From NCBI GenBank assembly GCA_934254985.1, contig CAKQMS010000006.1:1-64000 (forward strand): a stretch of 64,000 nucleotides of DNA, written 5' to 3'. The translations under genes and the position numbers were made by a program. This DNA is from an uncultured Prevotella sp. Its GTDB lineage: Bacteria; Bacteroidota; Bacteroidia; Bacteroidales; Bacteroidaceae. Shown here one piece after another: positions 8,347 to 17,587 of the stretch; the stretch's first letter is position 1; every line of letters begins with the position of its first letter. The notes beneath the pieces were generated by a model that saw nothing but the letters and a program-made list of their open reading frames with translations, was not told the DNA's origin and searched no databases.

Positions 8347-9225
8347 TTATTCGTTTTCGGCTCCTATGGTAAGCATCCGTAGGTCGTAATAGGAACCATT
8401 ATAAATATTAAAGTCTACATAGCCTTTTATTCCTGGCAGTTTGCCAGCATCGGTATGCTGCCAGAACTTCCATTTGCCTTTGTATTCCACCTTGTCAACA
8501 TAATAGTGGGCTATCCAATAAGGATAATCATCAAAGACTGGCGCACTAAGATATTGCTCCTTAAATTTATAATAGGTGTAAATGATTGGCTTCACATGAT
8601 ATTTGTCTTCCACTATATGAAGCCATGTCAGCACATCACGCTGAAAATCTTCTACCGGCGTATCTTTCGGCATGTGCTCGATGTCGAGTACTGGTGGCAA
8701 GTCGCCATCTTCAAGGTGTACATTATTTAAGAAATGATAAGCCTGTGCTCTTGCCGAAGACTTGTTGCTCCAGAAATGGTATGCGCCACGAATAAAACCA
8801 TATTCGCGTGCTTGATAGAAATTGTCTTTGAAGTTTGGGTCTACGCGTGTAGAGCCTTCGGTAGACTTAATGATAATAAATCTCAAAGGACAATTTTCTA
8901 TTAGTGCATTACCTTGAAGTTCTGCCCAATCAATATTGCCTTGATAATGCGAGATGTCTATACCATGGATTTCGTAGCCTTCAGGATATTTAGCATCGCC
9001 ATATAGCGCACGCCAACGAAAACCTGTTGGACTGACAAAGAAATAATAGAAAGCCCAAATATAGAATGCAGCTATAAGAATACCACCTAACCACCAAGTC
9101 CAACGAGGAATGCGCATTAGGGGTAAGAAAAAAGAAAAATGAGCGGAACTACCATTACGTCTACGACGCTTCGATGTCGAAGTGTTTCGATTTCGTCGTG
9201 TCGTCTTTCTGGTAGTTGCGCTCAT
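8347..9225 (-). CDS. Membrane-anchored GH25 lysozyme-family protein
   Basis: 292-residue predicted muramidase cutting the MurNAc-GlcNAc bond of peptidoglycan. The N terminus is a very basic Lys/Arg/Ser/Thr stretch (residues 1-40). A single TM helix follows (about 43-68, WTWWLGGILIAAFYIWAFYY), so the catalytic domain probably faces the periplasm. The GH25 core shows GIDISHYQGNIDW (first catalytic Asp), FIIIKSTEGSTRVDPNF, IRGAYHFW and the DxE pair in LPPVLDIEHMP, then YWIAHYYVD and WKFWQHTD. All expected catalytic residues are present. A second GH25 gene lies at 61987-63750. The gene is downstream of PPi-PFK on the same strand, behind a strong hairpin. Confidence 0.88.
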   Translation of the reverse strand: MSATTRKTTRRNRNTSTSKRRRRNGSSAHFSFFLPLMRIPRWTWWLGGILIAAFYIWAFYYFFVSPTGFRWRALYGDAKYPEGYEIHGIDISHYQGNIDWAELQGNALIENCPLRFIIIKSTEGSTRVDPNFKDNFYQAREYGFIRGAYHFWSNKSSARAQAYHFLNNVHLEDGDLPPVLDIEHMPKDTPVEDFQRDVLTWLHIVEDKYHVKPIIYTYYKFKEQYLSAPVFDDYPYWIAHYYVDKVEYKGKWKFWQHTDAGKLPGIKGYVDFNIYNGSYYDLRMLTIGAENE

Positions 9226-9240
9226 TCTAAATATTTAATT

Positions 9241-9302
9241 ATAATTGGAGTAGATGGATAAGGATAACTTTTATTATCCCTTCTATATCTACTCCTTAAT
9301 TA
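9241..9302 (-). terminator. Long hairpin after the PPi-PFK gene
   Basis: The outer arms (ataattggagtagat with the segment ending at 9302) and the inner arms ggataa/ttatcc form one extended stem with a small bulge. It fills the intergenic region between the PFK stop and the lysozyme ATG and probably terminates the PFK transcript. The T-tract is poor. Confidence 0.55.
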
Positions 9303-9312
9303 TAAAAGGGAA

Positions 9313-10959
9313 TTACTTGCCACCCTGCTCAAGACAGAGAGTGCGTGTGGTACGGTCGCAAACTGAAGCAGGACCCCAATACTGGATAGGACCAGGATAA
9401 ACGAAGCATGTTTCCTTAGCCCACTCATCACGCTTAGAGCAGAACTTCAAGAATGGAGCACCCTCGAGCTCAACGAGAGCCTTGCGGATAACAGGCTTCA
9501 TCTCGCCATTACGACGTTCCATGTTCATCATCATAGTGATTGGCACACCTCCTGCCTTCCACTCGTCGGTAGGAGCAGTAGTGTTCTTAACGATTGCCAT
9601 ATATCCAGTCTTGCCATTTGCAATAAGCTGAGCAGCACTTACACCGAGTGCATAGCAATAGTCTGCATCGAAGTTAGAAGGAGCTGCGCAACGACCCTCG
9701 TAGCCGAAGAAGTGGTGGAGAGTTGAGAACTTGCCTGCATACTTACCAGCCTCTTTCCATTCAGCGAGCTTAGCCTCAACCATGTCTGAGAGAAGCTTCT
9801 CTGTCTCGATAAGAGATACCTGAACGTTTCCGTGTGGGTCGCGATCGAGTGAAAGCTGACGAGCTACACCTGAAGGCAATGTTGCGAAAGTCTCTGCATT
9901 TTCCTTAGAAAGATGAGCGAGAATGTACTCACGCTGTGCATCCTTGTCGAGGTCCTTATAATCAGCTCCGTGCGCAGCAAGAAGGTCGTTGAGCTCATCG
10001 ATCAAGCGACCGATAGAAGGAATAAACTCGATAAGTCCCTCAGGGATAAGAACAACACCATAGTTGTCGCCACGTGATGCACGATCAGCTACAACACCTG
10101 CAATCTGCTCTACAATCTGGTTCAATGACATATCCTTCTTCTCAACCTCCTCAGAGATGATGCAGACGTTAGGCTGGCACTGGAGTGCGCACTCAAGAGC
10201 GATGTGAGATGCAGAACGGCCCATGAGCTTAACGAAGTGCCAGTACTTACGTGCTGAGTTACAGTCGCGCTCGATGTTACCGATAAGTTCTGAGTATACC
10301 TTAGTAGCAGTATCGAAACCGAAAGAAGTCTCAATCTGGTCGTTCTTCAAGTCGCCATCGATAGTCTTAGGACAACCGATTACCTGTACACCATAGTTCT
10401 TAGCAGCATAGTATTCAGCAAGAACACAAGCATTGGTGTTAGAGTCATCGCCACCGATAATAACGATTGCCTTGATATTGAGTTCGCGGATAATCTCGAG
10501 ACCCTTCTCAAACTGGTCTTCCTTCTCAAGCTTTGTACGGCCAGAGCCAATCATATCGAAACCGCCTGTGTTGCGATACTCGTCGATGATTTCTGCTGTA
10601 AGCTCCTTGTAGTCATGGTCAACAAGACCACCAGGACCCATAAGGAAACCATAGAGCTTGTTCTCTGGGTTGAGCTTCTTAACTGCATCGAAGATACCAC
10701 AGATTACGTTGTGTCCACCAGGAGCCTGACCACCAGAAAGGATGACACCTACGTTCATCTGCTTGCCAGTAGCTTCCTCACCAGGAACGAACTCGATAAG
10801 AGGCATTCCGTAGGTGTTAGGGAACATTTTCTTGATTTCTTCCTGATCGCCTACACTCTGTGTTGGCTCGCCTTCTTTTACCTTAACGGCACCCTGAAGA
10901 CCCTTTGGCAGTTTTGGCTGATAAGCAGCTCTCTCTCTCTGCAAAAGACTTTTTTTCAT
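9313..10959 (-). CDS. pfp: Pyrophosphate-dependent 6-phosphofructokinase (long form)
   Basis: Diphosphate:fructose-6-phosphate 1-phosphotransferase. It phosphorylates fructose 6-phosphate with PPi instead of ATP and is reversible, serving glycolysis and gluconeogenesis. The 548-residue length is that of the plant/Bacteroides long type. Seen are [19 protein letters not shown] (phosphate-binding N terminus), [11 protein letters not shown] (the GGDD of PPi-dependent enzymes, where ATP enzymes have GGDG), [19 protein letters not shown] (catalytic TIDGDL) and [16 protein letters not shown]. The start is fixed by [27 protein letters not shown] box lies at 11018-11025 on the minus strand. Confidence 0.92.
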   Translation of the reverse strand: MKKSLLQRERAAYQPKLPKGLQGAVKVKEGEPTQSVGDQEEIKKMFPNTYGMPLIEFVPGEEATGKQMNVGVILSGGQAPGGHNVICGIFDAVKKLNPENKLYGFLMGPGGLVDHDYKELTAEIIDEYRNTGGFDMIGSGRTKLEKEDQFEKGLEIIRELNIKAIVIIGGDDSNTNACVLAEYYAAKNYGVQVIGCPKTIDGDLKNDQIETSFGFDTATKVYSELIGNIERDCNSARKYWHFVKLMGRSASHIALECALQCQPNVCIISEEVEKKDMSLNQIVEQIAGVVADRASRGDNYGVVLIPEGLIEFIPSIGRLIDELNDLLAAHGADYKDLDKDAQREYILAHLSKENAETFATLPSGVARQLSLDRDPHGNVQVSLIETEKLLSDMVEAKLAEWKEAGKYAGKFSTLHHFFGYEGRCAAPSNFDADYCYALGVSAAQLIANGKTGYMAIVKNTTAPTDEWKAGGVPITMMMNMERRNGEMKPVIRKALVELEGAPFLKFCSKRDEWAKETCFVYPGPIQYWGPASVCDRTTRTLCLEQGGK

Positions 10960-11017
10960 TTTTACAATATATTTATTAATAGTTGAATAATTCGCATTAC
11001 CCTGCGTATTGCGATTG

Positions 11018-11025
11018 CAAAATTA
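11018..11025 (-). promoter_or_regulatory. -7 box of the PPi-PFK gene
   Basis: The minus strand reads TAATTTTG, matching TAnnTTTG, about 60 bases upstream of the ATG. Confidence 0.55.
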
Positions 11026-11121
11026 CATTTTTTTCATGACATATCGGTGTGATAAAAGAAAGAAAATCATGATTTTGACATTTTTTTCATAGCTAAGTCT
11101 ATAACTTTCCGAAAAAAGTAA

Positions 11122-11129
11122 TATCTTTG
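11122..11129 (+). promoter_or_regulatory. -7 box of the small-protein/acyltransferase operon
   Basis: TATCTTTG lies 28 bases before the ATG at 11158. Confidence 0.6.
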
Positions 11130-11157
11130 TAGGGTACATTTTACAATATGACATATT

Positions 11158-11430
11158 ATGGCTAACAGAAGAAAACTTAAACAGGACATTAACATCGTTT
11201 GCGGAGAACTTTTCGCAGAGTGTATAGCAGCATCGCTTTATTCAAGTGATGTAAATGAGGATACAGTAAACAACATCCTTACTGCAATCTTGGTATTCCA
11301 CGACGATTTCATTCGTCGAGTGTCTCACACAGAGCCGGGCATGACGCCTAAGACTTATTTCAATAAGCTTAAAGCCGATTTCAATAAGGAGGCTACAGAG
11401 GTGGTTGACCAAATTGTTGCGTTGGGATAA
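11158..11430 (+). CDS. Conserved-looking 90-aa hypothetical protein
   Basis: A 90-residue soluble, mostly helical small protein. It starts MANRRKLKQDINIVCGELFA and ends ATEVVDQIVALG. No signal, TM or known catalytic motif is visible. It has its own -7 box upstream, and the next gene (acyltransferase) starts 14 bases after its stop, so the two form an operon. The composition (acidic C-terminal half, hydrophobic heptad spacing) suggests a small helical bundle. I recall similar small proteins in Bacteroidales genomes, but no function is known to me. Confidence 0.75.
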   Translation: MANRRKLKQDINIVCGELFAECIAASLYSSDVNEDTVNNILTAILVFHDDFIRRVSHTEPGMTPKTYFNKLKADFNKEATEVVDQIVALG

Positions 11431-11444
11431 GGGAGTGATAATCG

Positions 11445-11999
11445 ATGATACAACAGATTTCAAAATATATTCTCTATAATTTGTTGGGATGGAAGAAGAC
11501 GGTAACTGTCGACCATCCCAATAAATATATTATATGTATAGCTCCTCACACCAGCAACTGGGACTTTCTGATAGGTCAGCTCTATGCTAAGGCTGAAGGA
11601 ATAAAGGCTAATTTCTTAATGAAGAAAGAGTGGTTCTTCTGGCCTCTTGGACCTATATTCAAAGCTATGGGTGGTATTCCTGTATGGCGCTCAAAGAACT
11701 GCAGCATGACAGACAACCTGGCAGAACAGGCTAAGAAGATGGAGACCTTTCATCTTAGCATCACTCCTGAGGGTACACGCTCGCTAAATCCTGAATGGAA
11801 AAAGGGTGCTTACTATATCGCTCTCAAAGCGCAGATACCTCTTTTATTATATGGTGTGGACTACAAGAAGCGCGAAATAGTATGCACTAAGAGCTTCATC
11901 CCTACTGGCGATATCGACAACGAAATGAGAGAATTGAAGCTTTACTATAAAGACTTCAAAGGCAAACATCCTGAGCTGTTTACGATAGGCGAAGTATAG
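11445..11999 (+). CDS. Short PlsC-like acyltransferase
   Basis: 184-residue member of the 1-acylglycerol-3-phosphate acyltransferase (LPLAT) superfamily, transferring an acyl chain to a lysophospholipid or another acceptor at the inner membrane. The catalytic HX4D motif is HTSNWD at about residue 36. The glycerol-phosphate-binding motif is in SITPEGTRS, and the middle block is MGGIPVWRSKN. It is shorter than PlsC (about 245) and lacks N-terminal TM helices, as in the short Bacteroidetes acyltransferases annotated only by superfamily. The acceptor is not predictable. It is second in a two-gene operon. Confidence 0.82.
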   Translation: MIQQISKYILYNLLGWKKTVTVDHPNKYIICIAPHTSNWDFLIGQLYAKAEGIKANFLMKKEWFFWPLGPIFKAMGGIPVWRSKNCSMTDNLAEQAKKMETFHLSITPEGTRSLNPEWKKGAYYIALKAQIPLLLYGVDYKKREIVCTKSFIPTGDIDNEMRELKLYYKDFKGKHPELFTIGEV

Positions 12000-12011
12000 A
12001 CGGGAAATTGT

Positions 12012-12095
12012 CGAATAGTCACAAGAAGCTTTTCGAATAGTCGCATAACCCATTTCGACTATTCGCATAAGGCTTTTCGACTACTCGCACAAAAG
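12012..12095. repeat. Array of four 22-bp repeats (array 1)
   Basis: Units begin at 12012, 12034, 12056 and 12078, exactly 22 bases apart. Each begins CGA-nnnn-TCG-like (cgaatagtcg, cgactattcg, cgactactcg) followed by cataag and a variable tail. Units two and three begin with sequences that are reverse complements of each other. The array lies between the acyltransferase stop and the next gene. The consensus matches array 2 at 34919-35020. Confidence 0.85.
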
Positions 12096-12165
12096 CATAC
12101 ATATAATTCTTGGCTACAAGAATATATAATAACACATTTTTAAAAGAAAAGGAGAAGTTTAGTTG

Positions 12166-15018
12166 ATGAAACATCGTCACATAAGCAGGGTAACTCTAAC
12201 AAAGCATGGCATGAGAACAATTGCGGCTACAGCATTGGTTGCGGCTGCAACAATGGGTGCTTATGCTCAAAACGAAGGGTGGAAACAGGTGGTGGACAAT
12301 AAGAACCATACCGTGACCATCACTCTCGGAGAGGAATTCGCACAACAAGACATCACAGAAAAGTTAGTCAACAAAACTTACAAGAAGATTAAGAAAAGCC
12401 TGCCACGCCAATACAATAAGCACAAGCTTATAGTAATGGCTAATGGCATGCCTATAGAGGATTACATCCCTGGCAGAAAGTCGGATAATGAATACGACAG
12501 CTACTGGGATGACATCGACTACAAAGGAAAGCCATGGGTTTCGAACATTTCGAAGCCTAACAACATAAGCCTCGGACTTAGCAACAGGCATATTGCGCTA
12601 TGGGCAAGTCATGGACGTTATTACGACCAAAAGAAGGGCTTCTGGAAATGGCAACGCCCCAACCTATTTTGCACTACAGAAGACTTGTTTACACAAACCA
12701 TAGTAGTGCCTTATCTAATACCGATGCTCGAAAATGCAGGAGCAACGGTATTCACCCCACGCGAACGAGACTGGCAAACAAAAGAGATTATCGTAGACAA
12801 CGACAAAGGTGTGTCTGCCGAAGGTTCATGGTATGGAGAGCATACCGAAAAAGAACCTTGGACTGATACTGGCGAACGTGGCTTCGGTTTCCGCAATGGC
12901 ATTTTGCGCGATGGCGAGAATCCTTTCACCATGGGTACTGCCCGCATGATTCGCACTACGAAAAAGGAAGACAAAGCAATAGCTATTTGGCAACCTAACT
13001 TCACAGAGGAAGGACGTTATGCCGTATACGTGAGCTATCAGACGATGCCAAAAAGCGTTGACGACGCTCACTACATAGTGCGCCACAAAGGTCAGGAGAC
13101 TCATTTCTTTGTGAACCAAAAGATGGGTGGCGGCACATGGGTGTATCTTGGCACCTTCGATTTCGATAAGGGCGAAAATCCATTCAACTGTGTAGCCCTA
13201 ACCAACCAAAGCAAACGCAAAGGCGTGGTAACTGCCGATGCTGTGAGATTTGGTGGCGGCATGGGAAACATAGAGCGTGGTGGCGACATTAGTCACATGC
13301 CTCGTTGCTTGGAAGCTGCTCGCTATTATGCTCAATGGGCTGGCGCTCCCTACTCCATTTATGGCAACAAGACAGGAACAGATGACTATGCCGAAGACAT
13401 AAACACTCGCTCGCTGATGACAAACTGGCTTGCTGGTGGTTCGCCATATGTGCCTGCCAAAGAGGGAAAGAAGGTGCCTATAGAGCTTTCGCTTGCCGTA
13501 CATAGCGATGCTGGATATGAGCGTGATGGCAAGAGCCTTGTGGGCTCGTTGGCTATCTGTACCACCAGTTTCAACGATGGTAGACTCAACTCGGGAATAT
13601 CACGCTTTGCATCGCAAGACTTTATTGAAGCTCTGCGCTCTAACGTTACGAGAGATTTATCTAAGAAATATAAGAGATGGAACTGGCGATATCTTTGGGA
13701 CCGCAACTATAGCGAGACCAGACTACCTGAAGTTCCTTCGGCTATCATAGAGACACTATCGCATCAGAACTTCCCCGACATGAAGCTTGGACAAGACCCA
13801 AACTTCAAGTTCACTATGGCTCGTTCTATCTATAAAACGATATTGCGCTATGTGTCGCAGATGCATCGTCGTCCTTGCATCGTACAGCCATTGCAGCCTA
13901 ATCTTTTCAAAGCCACTCTTACTGGCGACAACAAGGTTAGACTGTCGTGGAAAGCACAAGACGATGAGCTGGAGCCTACAGCTGTGCCTACATCTTATAA
14001 TATATATGTGGCAGCAGGCTCTGGCGGTTTCGACAACGGAACCAACGTTAGGGGCACTTCGTATACCATGGAATTAGAACCGGGAGTGATGTATCGCTTC
14101 AAGGTAACGGCAGTAAACCGTGGTGGCGAAAGCTTCCCTACATCTACGCTTTCGGCTTACTATCAGCCAGGAGCCACCAAGACGGCTATGGTGATTAATG
14201 GTTTCTCACGCCTTTCGGCACCTGCCGTAAGAGATAATATCCACGAGCAGGGTTTCGACATCGAGGAGGATGCAGGAGTGAGCTATGGACTGACGGCTGG
14301 ATGGAGTGGCAAACAGCAATGTTTCAACAAGTCTACCATGGGCAGCACCGAGCCTAACGGACTCGGATATTCAGGCAACGAGATGGCTGGAAACTTCGTT
14401 ATGGGCAACACCTTCGACTATGTATACACTCATGCTGACGCCATAGCTGCTACAAAGAGATATAATGTTGTAAGCTGCACATCAGAGACCGTAGAGAGCG
14501 GTATCGTAGATTTAATAAACTACGATGTGGTAGACTTGGCTTTAGGACTACAGAAATATGATGATAACTCTACTGTTTTCTATAAGTCGATACCATCTAT
14601 GCTTAGAAACAAGCTTTCGGCTTACGTGCTCGGACATGGCAAACTTATAGCAAGTGGCGCATATATTGGTTCCGACCTACAGCACGACGACGAAAGAGTA
14701 TGGCTCGAAAGCACATTAAAGGTTGCATATGGCGGAGCAATTCATACCGACACCATAGGCGGAATAAAGGGCATGGGCACAGAATTCGACTTCTATCGTC
14801 AGCTTAATCCTACTCACTATGCGGCTACGAAATGTGATGTTCTGATGCCTGTTTCCACGGCTTTCTGCCCGCTACAATATGCCAACGGCATGAGCGCAGG
14901 CGTAGCCTACAGAGGCAACGACAACGCCACTTTCACCATGGCATTTCCTTTCGAATGTATCATCGACCGCAACAAGCGCCTGAGCATTATGAACGGAATA
15001 TTGAAATTCTTGGAGTAA
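12166..15018 (+). CDS. Secreted amidase-like protein with golvesin-like and FN3 domains
   Basis: 950-residue exported multidomain protein. The ATG at 12166 is preferred, with aaaggag upstream; a TTG sits one codon earlier. The export signal spans about residues 15-35. Domains in order: an N-terminal region; the first half of an N-acetylmuramoyl-L-alanine amidase (Amidase_3) fold with HIALWASHGRYY (metal-ligand His) and FCTTEDLFTQ (Glu); an inserted golvesin C-terminal-like beta domain (about 270-370, YAVYVSYQTMP to TADAVRFGGG); then the second amidase half with LSLAVHSDAGYE (His) and AIIETLSHQNF (Glu); an FN3 module (about 575-670); and a C-terminal alpha/beta domain of unknown type. Relatives in Bacteroides are sometimes labelled xanthan lyase, which the domains do not support. 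A role in peptidoglycan remodelling is an inference. Confidence 0.78.
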   Translation: MKHRHISRVTLTKHGMRTIAATALVAAATMGAYAQNEGWKQVVDNKNHTVTITLGEEFAQQDITEKLVNKTYKKIKKSLPRQYNKHKLIVMANGMPIEDYIPGRKSDNEYDSYWDDIDYKGKPWVSNISKPNNISLGLSNRHIALWASHGRYYDQKKGFWKWQRPNLFCTTEDLFTQTIVVPYLIPMLENAGATVFTPRERDWQTKEIIVDNDKGVSAEGSWYGEHTEKEPWTDTGERGFGFRNGILRDGENPFTMGTARMIRTTKKEDKAIAIWQPNFTEEGRYAVYVSYQTMPKSVDDAHYIVRHKGQETHFFVNQKMGGGTWVYLGTFDFDKGENPFNCVALTNQSKRKGVVTADAVRFGGGMGNIERGGDISHMPRCLEAARYYAQWAGAPYSIYGNKTGTDDYAEDINTRSLMTNWLAGGSPYVPAKEGKKVPIELSLAVHSDAGYERDGKSLVGSLAICTTSFNDGRLNSGISRFASQDFIEALRSNVTRDLSKKYKRWNWRYLWDRNYSETRLPEVPSAIIETLSHQNFPDMKLGQDPNFKFTMARSIYKTILRYVSQMHRRPCIVQPLQPNLFKATLTGDNKVRLSWKAQDDELEPTAVPTSYNIYVAAGSGGFDNGTNVRGTSYTMELEPGVMYRFKVTAVNRGGESFPTSTLSAYYQPGATKTAMVINGFSRLSAPAVRDNIHEQGFDIEEDAGVSYGLTAGWSGKQQCFNKSTMGSTEPNGLGYSGNEMAGNFVMGNTFDYVYTHADAIAATKRYNVVSCTSETVESGIVDLINYDVVDLALGLQKYDDNSTVFYKSIPSMLRNKLSAYVLGHGKLIASGAYIGSDLQHDDERVWLESTLKVAYGGAIHTDTIGGIKGMGTEFDFYRQLNPTHYAATKCDVLMPVSTAFCPLQYANGMSAGVAYRGNDNATFTMAFPFECIIDRNKRLSIMNGILKFLE

Positions 15019-15105
15019 AAGCTCTGTTCAAGCTAAAGAGCTGAACATCAGTAGAATAAGAAACTAAACAATAATACTAAATAAGAATAAACAAACAATA
15101 TCGCT

Positions 15106-15438
15106 ATGTATAAAATTCAAGCAAACCAGTCTGGCACTCGCTCTATCGAAGTTAGCGACCAGCATCTTCAGACTATCGAAAAGTATTCACTTCTTCGCGA
15201 CCTCATAGATAGCAACGGCATCATCGACGAAATGGTGCTCGACAAGCTAAAGTTTAATGTTCGCTCTATGCTCGAATCGGAAGCTGGCAAGGATAAAGAC
15301 TTGCTCGACCTCTGCCTCGATGTTATCTACAACAACAATATGAAGGCTTTCGGACTTCATAAGCTCGTATTGCTCTACATCGACTGGAAGAGCAAAAACG
15401 AAGAGAGTGAGAATGAAGAAACAGTAACCAACGAATAA
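15106..15438 (+). CDS. 110-aa hypothetical protein upstream of ygiQ
   Basis: A small soluble acidic protein beginning MYKIQANQSGTRSIEVSDQH and ending in a Glu/Asn-rich tail (SENEETVTNE). It is mainly helical, with no signal peptide, TM segment or recognised motif. The stop codon lies only three bases before the TTG start of the radical SAM gene, so the two are translated from one message and possibly coupled. The function is unknown; linkage to ygiQ is the only clue. Confidence 0.7.
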   Translation: MYKIQANQSGTRSIEVSDQHLQTIEKYSLLRDLIDSNGIIDEMVLDKLKFNVRSMLESEAGKDKDLLDLCLDVIYNNNMKAFGLHKLVLLYIDWKSKNEESENEETVTNE

Positions 15439-15441
15439 ATT

Positions 15442-17514
15442 TTGGAAAAGCAACTTAGATTATCTGATTTTCTTCCTACCACAAAGAAGGAATGCGAACT
15501 GCGTGGATGGGACGAACTTGATGTAATCCTTTTTTCAGCAGATGCTTATGTAGACCACCCTTCATTCGGTGCAGCCGTGATAGGTCGCACGCTTGAGGCT
15601 GCGGGCTATAGAGTGGCTATTGTGCCTCAGCCCGACTGGCATGGCGACTTCCGCGACTTCAAGAAGTTGGGTAAGCCACGCTTGTTTTTCGGTATTGCGC
15701 CTGGCTGTATGGACTCTATGGTGAATAAGTATACTGCCAACAAGCGTCTGCGTAGCGAGGATGCATACAGCCCTGATGGTCGCCACGACTGTCGTCCTGA
15801 ATATCCTACTATCGTCTACACCAAGATTCTCAAAAGCATCTATCCTGATGTGCCTGTGGCTCTTGGCGGTATAGAGGCTTCTATGCGCCGAATTTCTCAC
15901 TACGACTATTGGCAAGACAAGCTGATGCGTTGCATACTGTGCGATTCGGGTGCCGACCTTATTATATATGGTATGGGCGAAAAGCCTATCATAGAATTGA
16001 GCAACCAGCTGGCAGAAGGAAAGGATATCAATAGCATTCACGATATTCCACAAACGGTTTATCTCACCAAGGCTGAGGATATTCCGGGAGGTATCGACGA
16101 AGAGAAAGATATCGTGCTGTTCTCGCACGAAGAATGCTTGCGTAACAAAAAGGCGCAAGCCTCTAACGTGCGCCATCTTGAAGAGGAATCAAACAAGATG
16201 CATGCGCAACGACTCATACAGGAAGTGGATGGCAAATGTGCCGTAGTTAATCCGCCTTATCCTCCTATGACAACAGAGGAGCTTGATGCGTCGTTCGACT
16301 TGCCTTACACTCGTGTGCCTCATCCTAAATACAAGGGAAAACGCATTCCTGCCTACGAGATGATTAAGTTCTCGGTCAACATCCATCGTGGATGCTTTGG
16401 CGGTTGTGCCTTCTGCACCATCTCTGCTCACCAAGGCAAATTCATCACTTGCCGTTCTAAGGAGAGTATAATAAAAGAGGTGAAAAAGGTTATCGAGATG
16501 CCTGACTTCAAAGGTTATCTCTCCGACCTTGGTGGACCATCTGCCAATATGTATGGCATGCATGGTCGCAACCCTAAGGCTTGCGAAAAGTGTAAGCGTC
16601 CATCGTGCATTCATCCGCAGATATGCCCTAACCTCGATACCGACCACTCTAAGCTCATCGACCTATATCGTGCCGTAGACGCTCTGCCAGGTATCAAGAA
16701 GAGCTTCATCGGTAGTGGTGTGAGATACGACTTGTTGCTGCATAAGAGCAAGGACGAAAAGTCTAATCAGGCAGCTCGAGAATATACAAGAGAGCTGATT
16801 AAGAACCATGTGAGCGGACGACTGAAGGTGGCGCCAGAGCATACCTCCGACCGTGTGCTCCACCTTATGCGTAAGCCTCCGTTTAGCCAGTTTGGTGAGT
16901 TCAAGGCTATCTTCGACAGGATAAATCGTGAGGAAGGACTAAACCAGCAAATCATTCCTTACTTCATAAGTTCTCACCCAGGCTGTCGTGAAGAGGATAT
17001 GGCAGAATTGGCAGTAATGACCAAGAAGCTTGACTTCCACCTTGAACAGGTGCAAGACTTCACTCCTACTCCAATGACCATAAGCACCGAGACTTGGTAT
17101 ACAGGCTATGATCCATACACCCTGGAACCTGTAGAAAGCGTAAAGACTCCGCGCGAAAAGCTTGCACAACGCCAGTTCTTCTTCTGGTATAAACCTGAGG
17201 AGCGTGCCGGTATAGAGCGTGAGCTAAGACGCATAGGTCGCCCCGACCTTATCCCGCAGCTCTACGACCATGCGCCTGCTCCTTACAATTCTAACTCCGC
17301 CAATAAATATGGAGCTAAGAAGAAGGATGGAAAGAAAGGTAACGAAGGATATAAGTTTGAAGGCAAGAAGAAATCCTTCAACCCTAACTTCGACACCAAC
17401 AACCATCGCACTCGTGGCAGTAAGCCATCGCAGACAAGCAATAAGACTGCGCAGTATGGCAGTAAGCCATCGCAAACAGGAAATAATAAAAAGCGAAACC
17501 GTCGCGACTACTAA
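15442..17514 (+). CDS. YgiQ-family radical SAM protein
   Basis: 690-residue radical SAM enzyme of the YgiQ/UPF0313 family; the reaction is not established. A TTG start is chosen because the conserved N terminus (RLSDFLPTTKKECELRGWDE) begins right after it and the next in-frame ATG is about 90 codons downstream. An N-terminal B12-binding-like Rossmann region (DVILFSADAYVDHPSFGAAV) precedes the 4Fe-4S motif CX3CX2C in HRGCFGGCAFCTISAHQG (about residue 320). YLSDLGGPSANMYGM and a Cys cluster (CEKCKRPSCIHPQICPNL) follow; the C-terminal DUF3362 region ends in a Lys/Asn/Ser-rich basic tail. The terminator hairpin overlaps the last codons. Confidence 0.9.
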   Translation: MEKQLRLSDFLPTTKKECELRGWDELDVILFSADAYVDHPSFGAAVIGRTLEAAGYRVAIVPQPDWHGDFRDFKKLGKPRLFFGIAPGCMDSMVNKYTANKRLRSEDAYSPDGRHDCRPEYPTIVYTKILKSIYPDVPVALGGIEASMRRISHYDYWQDKLMRCILCDSGADLIIYGMGEKPIIELSNQLAEGKDINSIHDIPQTVYLTKAEDIPGGIDEEKDIVLFSHEECLRNKKAQASNVRHLEEESNKMHAQRLIQEVDGKCAVVNPPYPPMTTEELDASFDLPYTRVPHPKYKGKRIPAYEMIKFSVNIHRGCFGGCAFCTISAHQGKFITCRSKESIIKEVKKVIEMPDFKGYLSDLGGPSANMYGMHGRNPKACEKCKRPSCIHPQICPNLDTDHSKLIDLYRAVDALPGIKKSFIGSGVRYDLLLHKSKDEKSNQAAREYTRELIKNHVSGRLKVAPEHTSDRVLHLMRKPPFSQFGEFKAIFDRINREEGLNQQIIPYFISSHPGCREEDMAELAVMTKKLDFHLEQVQDFTPTPMTISTETWYTGYDPYTLEPVESVKTPREKLAQRQFFFWYKPEERAGIERELRRIGRPDLIPQLYDHAPAPYNSNSANKYGAKKKDGKKGNEGYKFEGKKKSFNPNFDTNNHRTRGSKPSQTSNKTAQYGSKPSQTGNNKKRNRRDY

Positions 17515-17538
17515 AGTCGTGGCGGTTTCGCTTTTTTA
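17491..17538 (+). terminator. Terminator overlapping the end of ygiQ
   Basis: aagcgaaaccgtcgcgac pairs with gtcgtggcggtttcgctt (G-U wobbles in the middle) around a 7-base loop, followed by a run of T. The left arm lies inside the last codons of the YgiQ-family gene. Confidence 0.85.
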
Positions 17539-17587
17539 TATCATTATTCAATCAAAGGTTGATTATTAAAATCAATAATGATAGAGA

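Noticed and set aside
12012..12095. CRISPR array reading of the 22-bp repeats
   Set aside because: Units are contiguous with no unique spacers of constant length and no cas genes are present; they are plain tandem repeats.
12163..12165. TTG start of the amidase-like gene
   Set aside because: An ATG directly follows with better Shine-Dalgarno spacing.
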